From contig JAKPQU010000091.1 in assembly GCA_029555925.1 (NCBI GenBank), forward strand, positions 1 to 6,516: DNA of 6,516 nucleotides, written 5' to 3'. The position numbers and the translations under genes are program-made. Of the stretch, positions 1-4,817 are shown piece after piece; the stretch's first letter is position 1; the number at the start of each line of letters is the position of its first letter. Origin of the DNA: Bacillota bacterium (GTDB lineage Bacteria > Eremiobacterota > SpSt-956 > JAKJGF01). The notes under the pieces were generated by a model, which worked only from the letters and a program-made list of their open reading frames with translations, did not search any database and was not told the origin of the DNA.

Positions 1-182
1 GCTCTTTCTGTCTCGTAAATCTCAAAGGATTCTTTCCCGAATTGAACTGTTTTATTTGATTTTTTGGGAGCAGTTACAAATGGACATACTGAAGTTCCAA
101 CAAAGGAACCGTTAGAATATCCTCTTGCAAGTTCGGCTAATACCGGATCTACTACCCTTAATTCCGAAAGGCGTCCTGCCAT
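1..182 (-). CDS. Phage major capsid protein, N-terminal part (runs off the left edge)
   Basis: Reading the minus strand from the ATG at 182-180 gives 60 codons that stay open to the window edge, starting MAGRLSELRVVDPVLAELAR and continuing with GYSNGSFVG and FGKESFEIYETER. The pattern 'VDPVLxxLARGYSNxxFVG...PxV...FGKExFxxYxTxRA' is the typical N-terminus of a family of tailed-phage major capsid proteins that form the icosahedral shell. The start is well supported: GGGAGGG (complement of 190-196) lies 7 bases upstream, and the ATG follows directly on the TAA of the protease/scaffold gene (TAAATG), so the two are probably translationally coupled. Protease followed by capsid is the usual order in Mu-like phages. 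Only the N-terminal part is visible, so fold and completeness cannot be judged. The family call rests on recognised sequence pattern, not on a search. Confidence 0.8.
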   Translation of the reverse strand, partial: MAGRLSELRVVDPVLAELARGYSNGSFVGTSVCPFVTAPKKSNKTVQFGKESFEIYETER

Positions 183-1249
183 TTACTTTCCCTCCCTTAT
201 TTTATTGAGAGCCTCTTTATAGCTTACATTGTTTTTACTTGCATATTCTTTTGTTTTTACATGAAGACTGAGTCTTTCATCGTCTATTTCTCCAAACTCG
301 GAGTAATCTTCATCTTCCGAATAATCGGTTTTCCGAGAAGCTGCCTTTTCTTTTGTGGCTGTTTCTCCGAAAGATACCTGCTCGGGAAGGCTCTCCAGGA
401 AAGATTTAAACTTTGATACCGCATTTTTTTCAGTCCCTTCCGAAAACTGAAACTCGCCCTTATCGTGAAATATCTCAAAGGCATCCATAATAAAAGGTTT
501 CATAGCGGGAGTTACACGAGTTTTATTTTTTTCGCAAAACTCTTTATATTCTGCCTGGCGTTTTTCTTTTTCCACTCTGGCAAGCTGCAGCTTTAACTGC
601 TTCAACTCCTCATCTTTCTGTTTTGCTTTTTCTGCATATTCGGAAGAGACTTCTTTTGTCTTTAATTCCTGAATCTCTTTATCCTTTGCTTTTACCTGCT
701 CCATAAATTGAGCGATGGCATCTTTTAATCCTTGAATCTCTTTGTCTTTAGGATCCATTTCCATACCTCCGTCTTCCTTAAATTCACATTCAAAATTTAA
801 AGTAATAACTCCACTCTCTTTTCCTTCGTCAAAGGCCGCATCTTTTAATCCTTTTATAGCTGGAGGCATTGCCCCCAGGAAACCTATATGACGAAGGGTC
901 TTATCTCCATAAATAGAAATAGATTTTTTAGGAAAGTGTTTTTTATTTACCATGTCAATAAACTCAGGGCACACGTCTCTGAATTGCGCGAGAAGGTAGG
1001 GGCCTTCTCTTTTTAAGTTCTTTTTTACCCATCCATAGGCAGGAGCATTATCTCTGGGGTGGCCCACACAAACCGGGGCATCATGTTCCGAAGCGTTATA
1101 ACTGGATGCAATTTCGTCGAGGTCTTCCTCCGTCCAGGTCTTTTCATTCCCGGATGAATCTTTATGATTTCCAACCCTGAAAACTTCAAACCAGGTGTCA
1201 GAGTCCTTAAAATCTTTATTTTTTTTTGTTTCATTTGTTTTACTGCCAT
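183..1249 (-). CDS. Mu gpI-like prohead protease/scaffold, 5' frame disrupted at an A9 tract
   Basis: The main frame encodes a protein of the Mu I (gp32) type, in which an N-terminal protease domain is joined to a C-terminal capsid scaffold. Seen in order, numbering the repaired 355-residue product: DTWFEVFRVGN and TWTEEDLDEIASSYN, GHPRDNAPAYGWV (His64), KKSISIY (Ser110/Ser112), LRHIGFLGAMPPAIKGL, a Lys/Glu-rich coiled coil at about 167-236, TRVTPAMKPFIMDAF, an acidic stretch, and a C-terminal VSYKEALNKI motif. His64 and one of the two serines may be the catalytic pair (inference). The frame is open back to a TAA at 1256-1254 but has no ATG. Its only credible ATG (1249-1247, or 1234-1232) is in the next frame, and one extra A in the A9 run (complement of 1219-1227) would join the two. 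Mu gpI is of similar length. No ribosome binding site is visible upstream of the ATG, because an inverted-repeat element ends there. The shorter GTG start at 1067 would cut away conserved sequence and is unlikely. Confidence 0.75.
1219..1227 (-). other. A9 homopolymer at the frame break of the protease gene
   Basis: Nine consecutive T on the plus strand read as A9 on the coding strand, about 22 bases after the first ATG. Upstream of it the ATG-initiated frame reads MAVKQMKQKK, and downstream the conserved protease domain is in another frame. Insertion of one A gives a continuous reading frame. The tract could be a replication-slippage site (phase variation), a transcriptional-slippage site, an inactivating mutation or a sequencing error. 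The sequence alone cannot separate these. Confidence 0.6.
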
Positions 1250-1255
1250 ATTTTT

Positions 1256-1408
1256 AAAAAACCAGGGTCTGAAGTTGGAGATTTTTATTCACAGACTGAA
1301 GCAAGATAGTTCTCAATCTCCAACATGCATAACAAATGTAGTCCAATATTGACTCTTGTATGCTTATAAAACGAGACATCTTATCTCCAGCTTTAGACCC
1401 TGTTTTTT
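1256..1408. repeat. About 150-bp inverted-repeat element with 20-bp arms (MITE-like or regulatory hairpin)
   Basis: This fills the gap between the 80-residue gene and the protease gene. Left arm 1263-1282 and right arm 1383-1402 (ATCTCCAGCTTTAGACCCTG) are inverted repeats matching at 18 of 20 positions. Both mismatches would be G:U pairs in plus-strand RNA. The arms are extended by an A run on the left (1256-1261) and T6 on the right (1403-1408), with one extra C at 1262. A second perfect 10-bp pairing uses the same left arm: GTTGGAGATT (1274-1283) with AATCTCCAAC (1315-1324), so two exclusive hairpins are possible. There is no ORF inside and no clear target duplication. It may be a transposon-derived miniature element, or a terminator/attenuator. 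On the minus strand the stem ends in T6 just before the protease ATG. Confidence 0.65.
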
Positions 1409-1413
1409 ATTTG

Positions 1414-1656
1414 TTATTTTGATTTCTTCAAAGCATCTATAACCAGTGTCACCAGACCCATTAAAGGAGCAAAGTAATCCATAAAAGTACTTCCGCCTCC
1501 CTGGGCGCTTTCAATCATTCTTTTCCCGGCCTGGAATACAGCAACAAATATAGAAGGTTTATTTACTCCCTGCAGCCTGAAACTGACCTGAATATCTTCA
1601 CCTTCCTGCAACTCGGCATTCCAGTCATAAATTTTAAACGGTTTTTTCTCCGGCAT
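1414..1656 (-). CDS. 80-aa hypothetical protein with C-terminal membrane segment
   Basis: I do not recognise a family. The product begins MPEKKPFKIYDWNAELQ. It has a soluble, probably beta-rich N-terminal half with IQVSFRLQG and IFVAVFQAGKRM, a Gly-rich hinge AQGGGST at about 51-57, and one hydrophobic helix at about 61-76 (YFAPLMGLVTLVIDAL) ending in KKSK. This is a tail-anchored-like layout with positive residues after the helix. The start is fixed by a strong AAGGAG (complement of 1664-1669) 7 bases upstream of the ATG. An upstream extension in the same frame is hydrophobic, AT-rich and lacks such a site. It is the first gene of the leftward arm, upstream of protease and capsid but separated from them by the inverted-repeat element. 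It could be a small phage membrane protein or an unrelated moron gene. No function is claimed. Confidence 0.65.
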   Translation of the reverse strand: MPEKKPFKIYDWNAELQEGEDIQVSFRLQGVNKPSIFVAVFQAGKRMIESAQGGGSTFMDYFAPLMGLVTLVIDALKKSK

Positions 1657-1670
1657 AACATTACTCCTTA

Positions 1671-1701
1671 TTGACAAGTAATTAAAAAATATTGATATAA
1701 T
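1671..1701 (+). promoter_or_regulatory. Rightward promoter for the mor-like gene (consensus -35 and extended -10)
   Basis: TTGACA (1671-1676) and TATAAT (1696-1701) both match the sigma-70 consensus exactly. The -10 is preceded by TG at 1693-1694, one base away (TGATATAAT), an extended -10. The 19-base spacer is longer than the usual 17, which would weaken the promoter or make it depend on an activator. A start near 1708 would give a leader of about 110 bases before the mor-like ATG, containing a hairpin. The -35 lies next to the ribosome binding site of the divergent 80-residue gene, so the two directions are physically coupled. Confidence 0.6.
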
Positions 1702-1717
1702 GTATATAGTAATTATA
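1696..1717. promoter_or_regulatory. Dyad with two facing -10 elements (TATAAT ... ATTATA)
   Basis: TATAAT at 1696-1701 is the rightward -10. Ten bases on, ATTATA (1712-1717) reads TATAAT on the minus strand. A leftward promoter using it would begin near 1705, facing the rightward one and overlapping it, upstream of the 80-residue gene. No good leftward -35 is visible at 17 bases (ATATTT) and only TTTGTT at 14, so the leftward promoter is weakly supported and may need an activator. The dyad could also be chance in AT-rich DNA. Confidence 0.35.
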
Positions 1718-1742
1718 AAAACTCTGCAGGGAACAAATATAT

Positions 1743-1767
1743 TGAACTTTTTCAATAAAAAAGTTCA
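1743..1767 (+). promoter_or_regulatory. Perfect 10-bp hairpin/operator-like dyad in the mor leader
   Basis: TGAACTTTTT (1743-1752) and AAAAAGTTCA (1758-1767) pair perfectly around a five-base loop (CAATA). It lies in the leader between the rightward promoter and the mor-like gene. No T-run of terminator type follows directly; the next bases are CAGGTTCTTTTG. It may be an operator for a repressor or for the Mor-like protein itself, or an RNA structure in the leader. A TATAAT at 1783-1788 just downstream could be the -10 of a second promoter overlapped by the dyad, though no good -35 is seen. Confidence 0.4.
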
Positions 1768-1790
1768 CAGGTTCTTTTGTAATATAATAA

Positions 1791-1801
1791 CAGAGGTTAA
1801 A
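1791..1801 (+). repeat. CAGAGGTTAAA, copy 1 (before mor-like gene)
   Basis: An exact 11-bp sequence that occurs again at 2214-2224. Here it starts 29 bases before the mor-like ATG, and the second copy starts 27 bases before the one-TM gene ATG. Both are followed by an AGAGRGG-type ribosome binding site, so the two leaders share a layout. Confidence 0.45.
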
Positions 1802-1819
1802 TTTATTAAGAGGGGTTTT

Positions 1820-2113
1820 ATGAAAGTAATTACCAGGGACTTACTGGAAGAAGTTACAATAAACGATCTACCGGAGGACTGGCAATTTCTTGCGGAACTA
1901 TGCGGTCTTGAGAATGTAATTAAAATAATAACAAATTTCCGCGGAGATAATCTTTACATACCCGTTAAAACACTTACTATAAACATCAGAAACAAATACA
2001 TCGCAAAACACTTCAACGGAGAAAATGCAAAAGAACTTGCCACAAAATTCGGAATCACAATCAGGGCTATCTATAAAATAGCAAAAAAAAATAACCTCAA
2101 AAAAGCCTCTTAA
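1820..2113 (+). CDS. Mor-family transcription activator (Mu middle operon regulator-like)
   Basis: The 97-residue product matches the Mor/C activator family of Mu-like phages. These are small dimeric DNA-binding proteins that recruit RNA polymerase to phage promoters. Residues about 17-50 carry the family signature: LPEDWQFLAELCGLENVIKI, then FRGDNLYIP, the acidic dimerisation half and short beta strand. Residues about 65-92 (AKHFNG, then AKELATKFGITIRAIYKIAK) form the C-terminal helix-turn-helix. The ATG at 1820 is chosen because AGAGGGG lies 5-6 bases upstream and the conserved domain follows. The same frame is open further upstream, but that part is AT-rich leader overlapping the promoter region. 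The gene sits at the head of the rightward packaging genes, fitting a role as their switch. The final helix is Lys-rich (KKNNLKKAS), as expected for DNA binding. The family call is firm; the target site is unknown. Confidence 0.85.
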   Translation: MKVITRDLLEEVTINDLPEDWQFLAELCGLENVIKIITNFRGDNLYIPVKTLTINIRNKYIAKHFNGENAKELATKFGITIRAIYKIAKKNNLKKAS

Positions 2114-2170
2114 ATTAACTTTAAAATTAAAATGGTGTCTTTACACTATAAAAAAAATTAAATCGATTTC

Positions 2171-2208
2171 GAACGATTTTAAACGCATTTTGAACGATTT
2201 TAAACACA
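2171..2208 (+). repeat. Two tandem 17-bp repeats spaced 21 bp apart, upstream of the one-TM gene
   Basis: GAACGATTTTAAACGCA (2171-2187) and GAACGATTTTAAACACA (2192-2208) differ at one position and repeat with a 21-bp period, two helical turns. A partial related half-site (AATCGATTT, 2161-2169) precedes them and makes an inverted pair AATCG...CGATT with the first repeat. They lie in the only long gap of the rightward operon (2114-2240), directly after the mor-like gene and before the packaging genes. Same-face tandem sites of this kind are typical of activator or repressor binding. Mor itself is the obvious candidate, by inference. Confidence 0.5.
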
Positions 2209-2213
2209 TACCT

Positions 2214-2224
2214 CAGAGGTTAAA
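2214..2224 (+). repeat. CAGAGGTTAAA, copy 2 (before the one-TM gene)
   Basis: Second exact copy of the 11-bp leader sequence, also forming half of a small dyad ACCTC-A-GAGGT (2210-2220). It may be a shared regulatory or mRNA element for the two genes, or the remnant of a leader duplication. Confidence 0.45.
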
Positions 2225-2240
2225 AAGAGAGGAAAAAATC

Positions 2241-2528
2241 ATGACAGAAACAGCCTTCGCTATCGACCTTATAAAATACGTAGGATTCCCCGCCCTGATA
2301 TTCATTATCTGGTACCTCACCCATAAATCCTCTATGGGGATATTCAGTCAGATCCTGGATGCATTTAAAGAAGATACAAAGAGAACCTATGAATCATTAA
2401 AAGACATGCTCCAGGCAAACCAGTGCACCTTAACTGCTCTCGTAAGGATTGAACAGAAGATAGATCATAATACATTCTGCCCACTCGTAAGAAACATTAC
2501 CAGCAAGGAAGACGATAAACATGAGTAA
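2241..2528 (+). CDS. Small one-TM phage protein, holin-like candidate
   Basis: The 95-residue product has a short N-terminus, one hydrophobic helix at about 12-28 (YVGFPALIFIIWYLTHK) and then an amphipathic, charged region likely to be helical or coiled coil, with FKEDTKRTYESLKDML and TLTALVRIEQKIDHN. A CPLV motif lies near the end. One TM helix followed by a charged coil is the plan of BhlA/UviB-type holin-like proteins and of several small lysis-module proteins of Mu-like phages. The position between Mor and terminase fits a lysis or accessory gene. The ATG at 2241 is chosen for its GAGAGG site (about 2227-2232). A TTG at 2190 in the same frame has no such site and would translate the tandem repeats. 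The end overlaps the small terminase start by 8 bases. Membrane topology is clear; the holin role is inference. Confidence 0.65.
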   Translation: MTETAFAIDLIKYVGFPALIFIIWYLTHKSSMGIFSQILDAFKEDTKRTYESLKDMLQANQCTLTALVRIEQKIDHNTFCPLVRNITSKEDDKHE

Positions 2529-3093
2529 GAAAGAACTTTACTGTGCGGAAGCAGAGCAGCTATACGTTACCCAGCAGCTTACCCTCAAAGAAATCGCATC
2601 GCGCCTCAAATTAAACGAAAAGACTATTCGAAACTGGAAGACAAAAGACTGGGATGCAAAAAGAAAGCAGTTCCTCAAGAACCAGGAAAGTCTCCATGAA
2701 AAATCCTACAACTTAAAACAGATGCTTTTAAGCTCTATAGAGCATGACCTGGAGCGGGAAGAAGCCATTAAAGGGTTTAGAAAAAAAATAGATCAGGATA
2801 AATTATCCTCTCTTCTTACAAGCAAAGAACTTACCACCTGGGAAGAAGTTGTCCCCGTATTAATAGAAGTGAATTTTGAGATTGAAGATCTGTTTAAACT
2901 TATCAAATGGGCTTTAGTCGGAGACTTTACAGTAAGTTCCACAAGAATAAATTTCGTAAAAGACATGAAACTTAAAGAAGTTAAAGAGTATGAAGACTCT
3001 AAAGACTCCGAAGAAGGCGAGAAAGACACTCAGGAAAACTGGAAGGTTATCATAAAAGATATAAAAAGGGAGGCTTTCGGAGTTGGCGAGTAA
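2521..3093 (+). CDS. Phage terminase small subunit, HTH type (DUF1804-like)
   Basis: The 190-residue product starts with a helix-turn-helix at about 8-43: AEAEQLYVTQQLTLKEIASR and LNEKTIRNWK, followed by DWDAKRKQF. This is the pattern of the Mu-like small terminase family (DUF1804 type). Small terminases recognise phage DNA and deliver it to the large ATPase subunit. The rest is helical and charged. The C-terminal region (about 150-185) is rich in Glu, Asp and Lys (KEVKEYEDSKDSEEGEKD) and probably contacts the large subunit, by inference. AAGGAAG (2505-2511) precedes the ATG. The gene overlaps its upstream neighbour by 8 bases and the large terminase by 11 bases, the normal tight coupling of a terminase pair. 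It is intact. Confidence 0.8.
   Translation: MSKKELYCAEAEQLYVTQQLTLKEIASRLKLNEKTIRNWKTKDWDAKRKQFLKNQESLHEKSYNLKQMLLSSIEHDLEREEAIKGFRKKIDQDKLSSLLTSKELTTWEEVVPVLIEVNFEIEDLFKLIKWALVGDFTVSSTRINFVKDMKLKEVKEYEDSKDSEEGEKDTQENWKVIIKDIKREAFGVGE
3068..3085 (+). promoter_or_regulatory. Ribosome binding site that fixes the TTG start of the large terminase
   Basis: GGGAGG (3068-3073) lies 9 bases before the TTG at 3083-3085, inside the end of the small terminase gene. No ATG occurs in this frame before the conserved N-terminal region (next Met is residue 33, at the edge of the ATP-binding motif), so TTG is the credible start. Confidence 0.6.
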
Positions 3094-4276
3094 TAAAAAA
3101 TCTAAAGACAGAGAAGGTTTAAAGACAGGTTTCCTGTCATATCAACTCAAATGGCTCGAAGATAAAACATATATAAAAATGGTAAGAAAATCCAGGCGTA
3201 CAGGTTTTACGTGGATTGAAGCTTTTGATGATGTCTGTGATGTCGTAGAAGGAAACATAAAAAACAATAAAGTCTGGTTTACTTCTACCGATGAAACCAA
3301 CGCAGTAGAGTATATACAATACGTTGCCGAATGGGCGAAACTTGTCGATAAAGCAAGCAGGCACAGAGGTGTAATAGTATTAGAACCTGAAGACGATATT
3401 CAGACTTATGTCGTCAAATTTAGTAATGGCGGTCAAATACATGCGCTATCTTCAAACCCCAAAGCACTGCACGGGAAAGAAGGTAAGATAGTGCTGGATG
3501 AATTTGCAAAACATATAAATCAAGAGTCTCTATGGGAAGGCGCGAAAGGATGCGCTATATGGGGATATCCTATTAGAGTAATGAGCACGGTTACAACAAA
3601 AGACTCTCTATTTTATCGTTTTAAAGAGCGGATATTAAAAGGAGAACTCGACTGGTCGCTCCATCAAGTAACAATCCATGACGCAGTAAGAGACGGAATT
3701 TTAAATAAAATACTAAATAAAGAAGTGGTAACAGAAGAAGAAACAAAAGCCTGGCTTGCAAGAGAAAAGAAAAACTGCATCTATCTTAGAATATGGAATA
3801 CTCAATACCTCTGTCAGGAAGAAGACGACTCCGAGTCATTCCTCACTTACGAAATGATAAAAAAGAACCAGAGAAACGATCTTCTCTACATACCTTTTAT
3901 AAGGATTGAAAATTACCGGGCTACAGAGAAAGAAGTAAAAGAAGATAATATTCCTGCTTCCCAGCACGAAGGTAAAATATTTACCAACAAACAGTTAAAA
4001 GATTTGCTTGATCCGCTGAGAGAACAAATAAAAAATCCAACAGGAGTAGGAATGGACATAGCAGAAACCGGACACCTGTCCTCTATCTGGGGAACAGAAA
4101 AAGAAGGACGAATAAAAAATACTCGCTTCTGTATCGATATGCATAATGTAGCTTTCAGTGTTCAACAGGCAATCCTGTGGGGGATAATAGACTTACCCAA
4201 GACAATAAAAACCTGCATAGATAAGACCGGCATAGGGGCACAGATATACTTAATTTTGAAGACAATTGCATCATGA
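3083..4276 (+). CDS. Phage terminase large subunit (Mu gp28-like), 5' part of a gene split by an insertion
   Basis: This part encodes the packaging ATPase and the first part of the nuclease domain. Seen: an adenine-side motif FLSYQLKWLED (17-27); a Walker A-like RKSRRTGFTW (35-44), the Arg-rich variant of gp28-type enzymes; Walker B KIVLDEFA with Asp139 and Glu140; a coupling motif VMSTVTT (166-172); and the start of the RNase H-like nuclease at GVGMDIAETG (Asp325), followed by IDKTGIGAQ (Asp380). The frame then enters foreign sequence at codon 389 and stops at TGA 4274-4276, so the last 9 residues (YLILKTIAS) are not native. The conserved sequence resumes at 4353 in another frame. Removing a 104-bp element plus one TA copy gives a continuous 542-residue protein, close to gp28 length. 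As it stands the product lacks the last catalytic acid and should not cut DNA. Confidence 0.85.
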   Translation: MASNKKSKDREGLKTGFLSYQLKWLEDKTYIKMVRKSRRTGFTWIEAFDDVCDVVEGNIKNNKVWFTSTDETNAVEYIQYVAEWAKLVDKASRHRGVIVLEPEDDIQTYVVKFSNGGQIHALSSNPKALHGKEGKIVLDEFAKHINQESLWEGAKGCAIWGYPIRVMSTVTTKDSLFYRFKERILKGELDWSLHQVTIHDAVRDGILNKILNKEVVTEEETKAWLAREKKNCIYLRIWNTQYLCQEEDDSESFLTYEMIKKNQRNDLLYIPFIRIENYRATEKEVKEDNIPASQHEGKIFTNKQLKDLLDPLREQIKNPTGVGMDIAETGHLSSIWGTEKEGRIKNTRFCIDMHNVAFSVQQAILWGIIDLPKTIKTCIDKTGIGAQIYLILKTIAS

Positions 4277-4352
4277 AAATACCAGGGAAAATTTTATCAT
4301 TGTTTGTATTTTGACTGAATTTTTTATGCAATTATCTATGCATAAAAGTATA
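4245..4352. mobile_element. MITE-like miniature element (about 104 bp) flanked by TA, inserted in the terminase gene
   Basis: The element proper is 4247-4350, with a TA copy on each side (4245-4246 and 4351-4352). Its ends are perfect inverted repeats (TACTT/AAGTA, or TATACTT/AAGTATA with the TA). Further pairs sit symmetrically inside: AATTGCAT (4264-4271) with ATGCAATT (4326-4333), both 17 bases from their ends, and AAAATAC (4276-4282) with GTATTTT (4306-4312), around a central AAAATTTT. It encodes no protein. TA duplication and short inverted ends fit a non-autonomous derivative of an IS630/Tc1-mariner-type transposon (family inference). Removing element plus one TA (106 nt) restores the terminase frame as GIGAQIAQNSEKKYG. 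A 7-bp direct repeat GCACAGA also flanks it (4238-4244, 4353-4359). Removing 115 nt on that basis also restores frame but shortens the protein by 3 residues. Confidence 0.75.
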
Positions 4353-4817
4353 GCACAGAATTCAGAAAAGAAATACGGCTCCAGGGTAGAAGGTATAAAA
4401 TTTTCAGGCCCCGTAAACGAAGAACTTGCAGACAATTTCTACATAGCAATCGAAGACGGCTCTTTCCTGTATCCTCCTAATGAAAAAATAGAACATGATT
4501 TCCATTCAATAAAATGTATAACTACAGTAGCAGGACACAGAAGATTTGACGCAACAAGGAGCGGTAAAGGCAATAAAGACAAAAAAGAAGATACTGGCGG
4601 AGCAAGCGATAACAATAAAGAAGCCGCCATTAGAAACGAAGATAATGACAATTTCGACCCCAGTCACGGAGACCGCTTCTGGGCAGCAGCTTTATCAAAC
4701 CATGCGTTAAACCACGGAGACGGAAAGACAGTCGTAGTAACAAGAAAAAATAGAAATAGAAATAAGTGGGATACATATTCTTCTTTCAGCACAAAAGATT
4801 TAAGAGGGCGTTACTAA
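4326..4817 (+). pseudogene. Terminase large subunit, detached C-terminal nuclease fragment
   Basis: Native sequence runs from 4353 (AQNSEKKYGSRVEGIKFSG) for 154 residues. It carries NEELADNFYIAIEDG, a FDATR strand, a hydrophilic low-complexity linker at about 4560-4661 (Lys, Asp, Asn, Gly rich), and HGDRFWAAALSNHALN, whose Asp (4671-4673) is the expected last metal-binding acid of the nuclease. A basic tail follows. The nearest in-frame ATGs (4326 and 4338) lie inside the inserted element and have no ribosome binding site. A TTG at 4266 is likewise in the element. Translation of this fragment is therefore doubtful, and even if made it would be separated from Asp325 and Asp380. The coding frame remains undamaged, which suggests a recent insertion. 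The TAA overlaps the portal ATG by one base. Confidence 0.75.

Noticed and set aside
718..853. 16-bp exact repeat GCATCTTTTAATCCTT (718-733 and 838-853)
   Set aside because: It lies in frame, 40 codons apart, in the protease/scaffold gene and encodes GLKDA both times. It is explained by repetitive coding for a charged helical region.
1256..1408. Retron msr-msd or other known structured RNA
   Set aside because: The inverted ends are suggestive, but there is no reverse transcriptase in the window and no recognisable conserved RNA motif.
1700..1819. Longer N-terminus for the mor-like protein
   Set aside because: The frame is open upstream but encodes AT-rich leader covering the -10 region and hairpin. 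The Mor family starts near the ATG at 1820, which has a good ribosome binding site.
2171..2208. CRISPR array
   Set aside because: There are only two short units with a 4-base gap and no spacers or cas genes.
2190..2240. TTG start at 2190 for the one-TM protein
   Set aside because: It has no ribosome binding site and would translate the second tandem repeat. The ATG at 2241 is well placed.
4245..4352. Group I/II intron or intein in the terminase gene
   Set aside because: At about 104 bases the insert is far too short for a self-splicing intron and has no open frame for an intein. The TA flanks and inverted ends fit a transposon remnant better.
3083..4817. Simple sequencing frameshift in the terminase gene
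   Set aside because: The two conserved halves are separated by about 106 bases of unrelated sequence, not by one or two bases.
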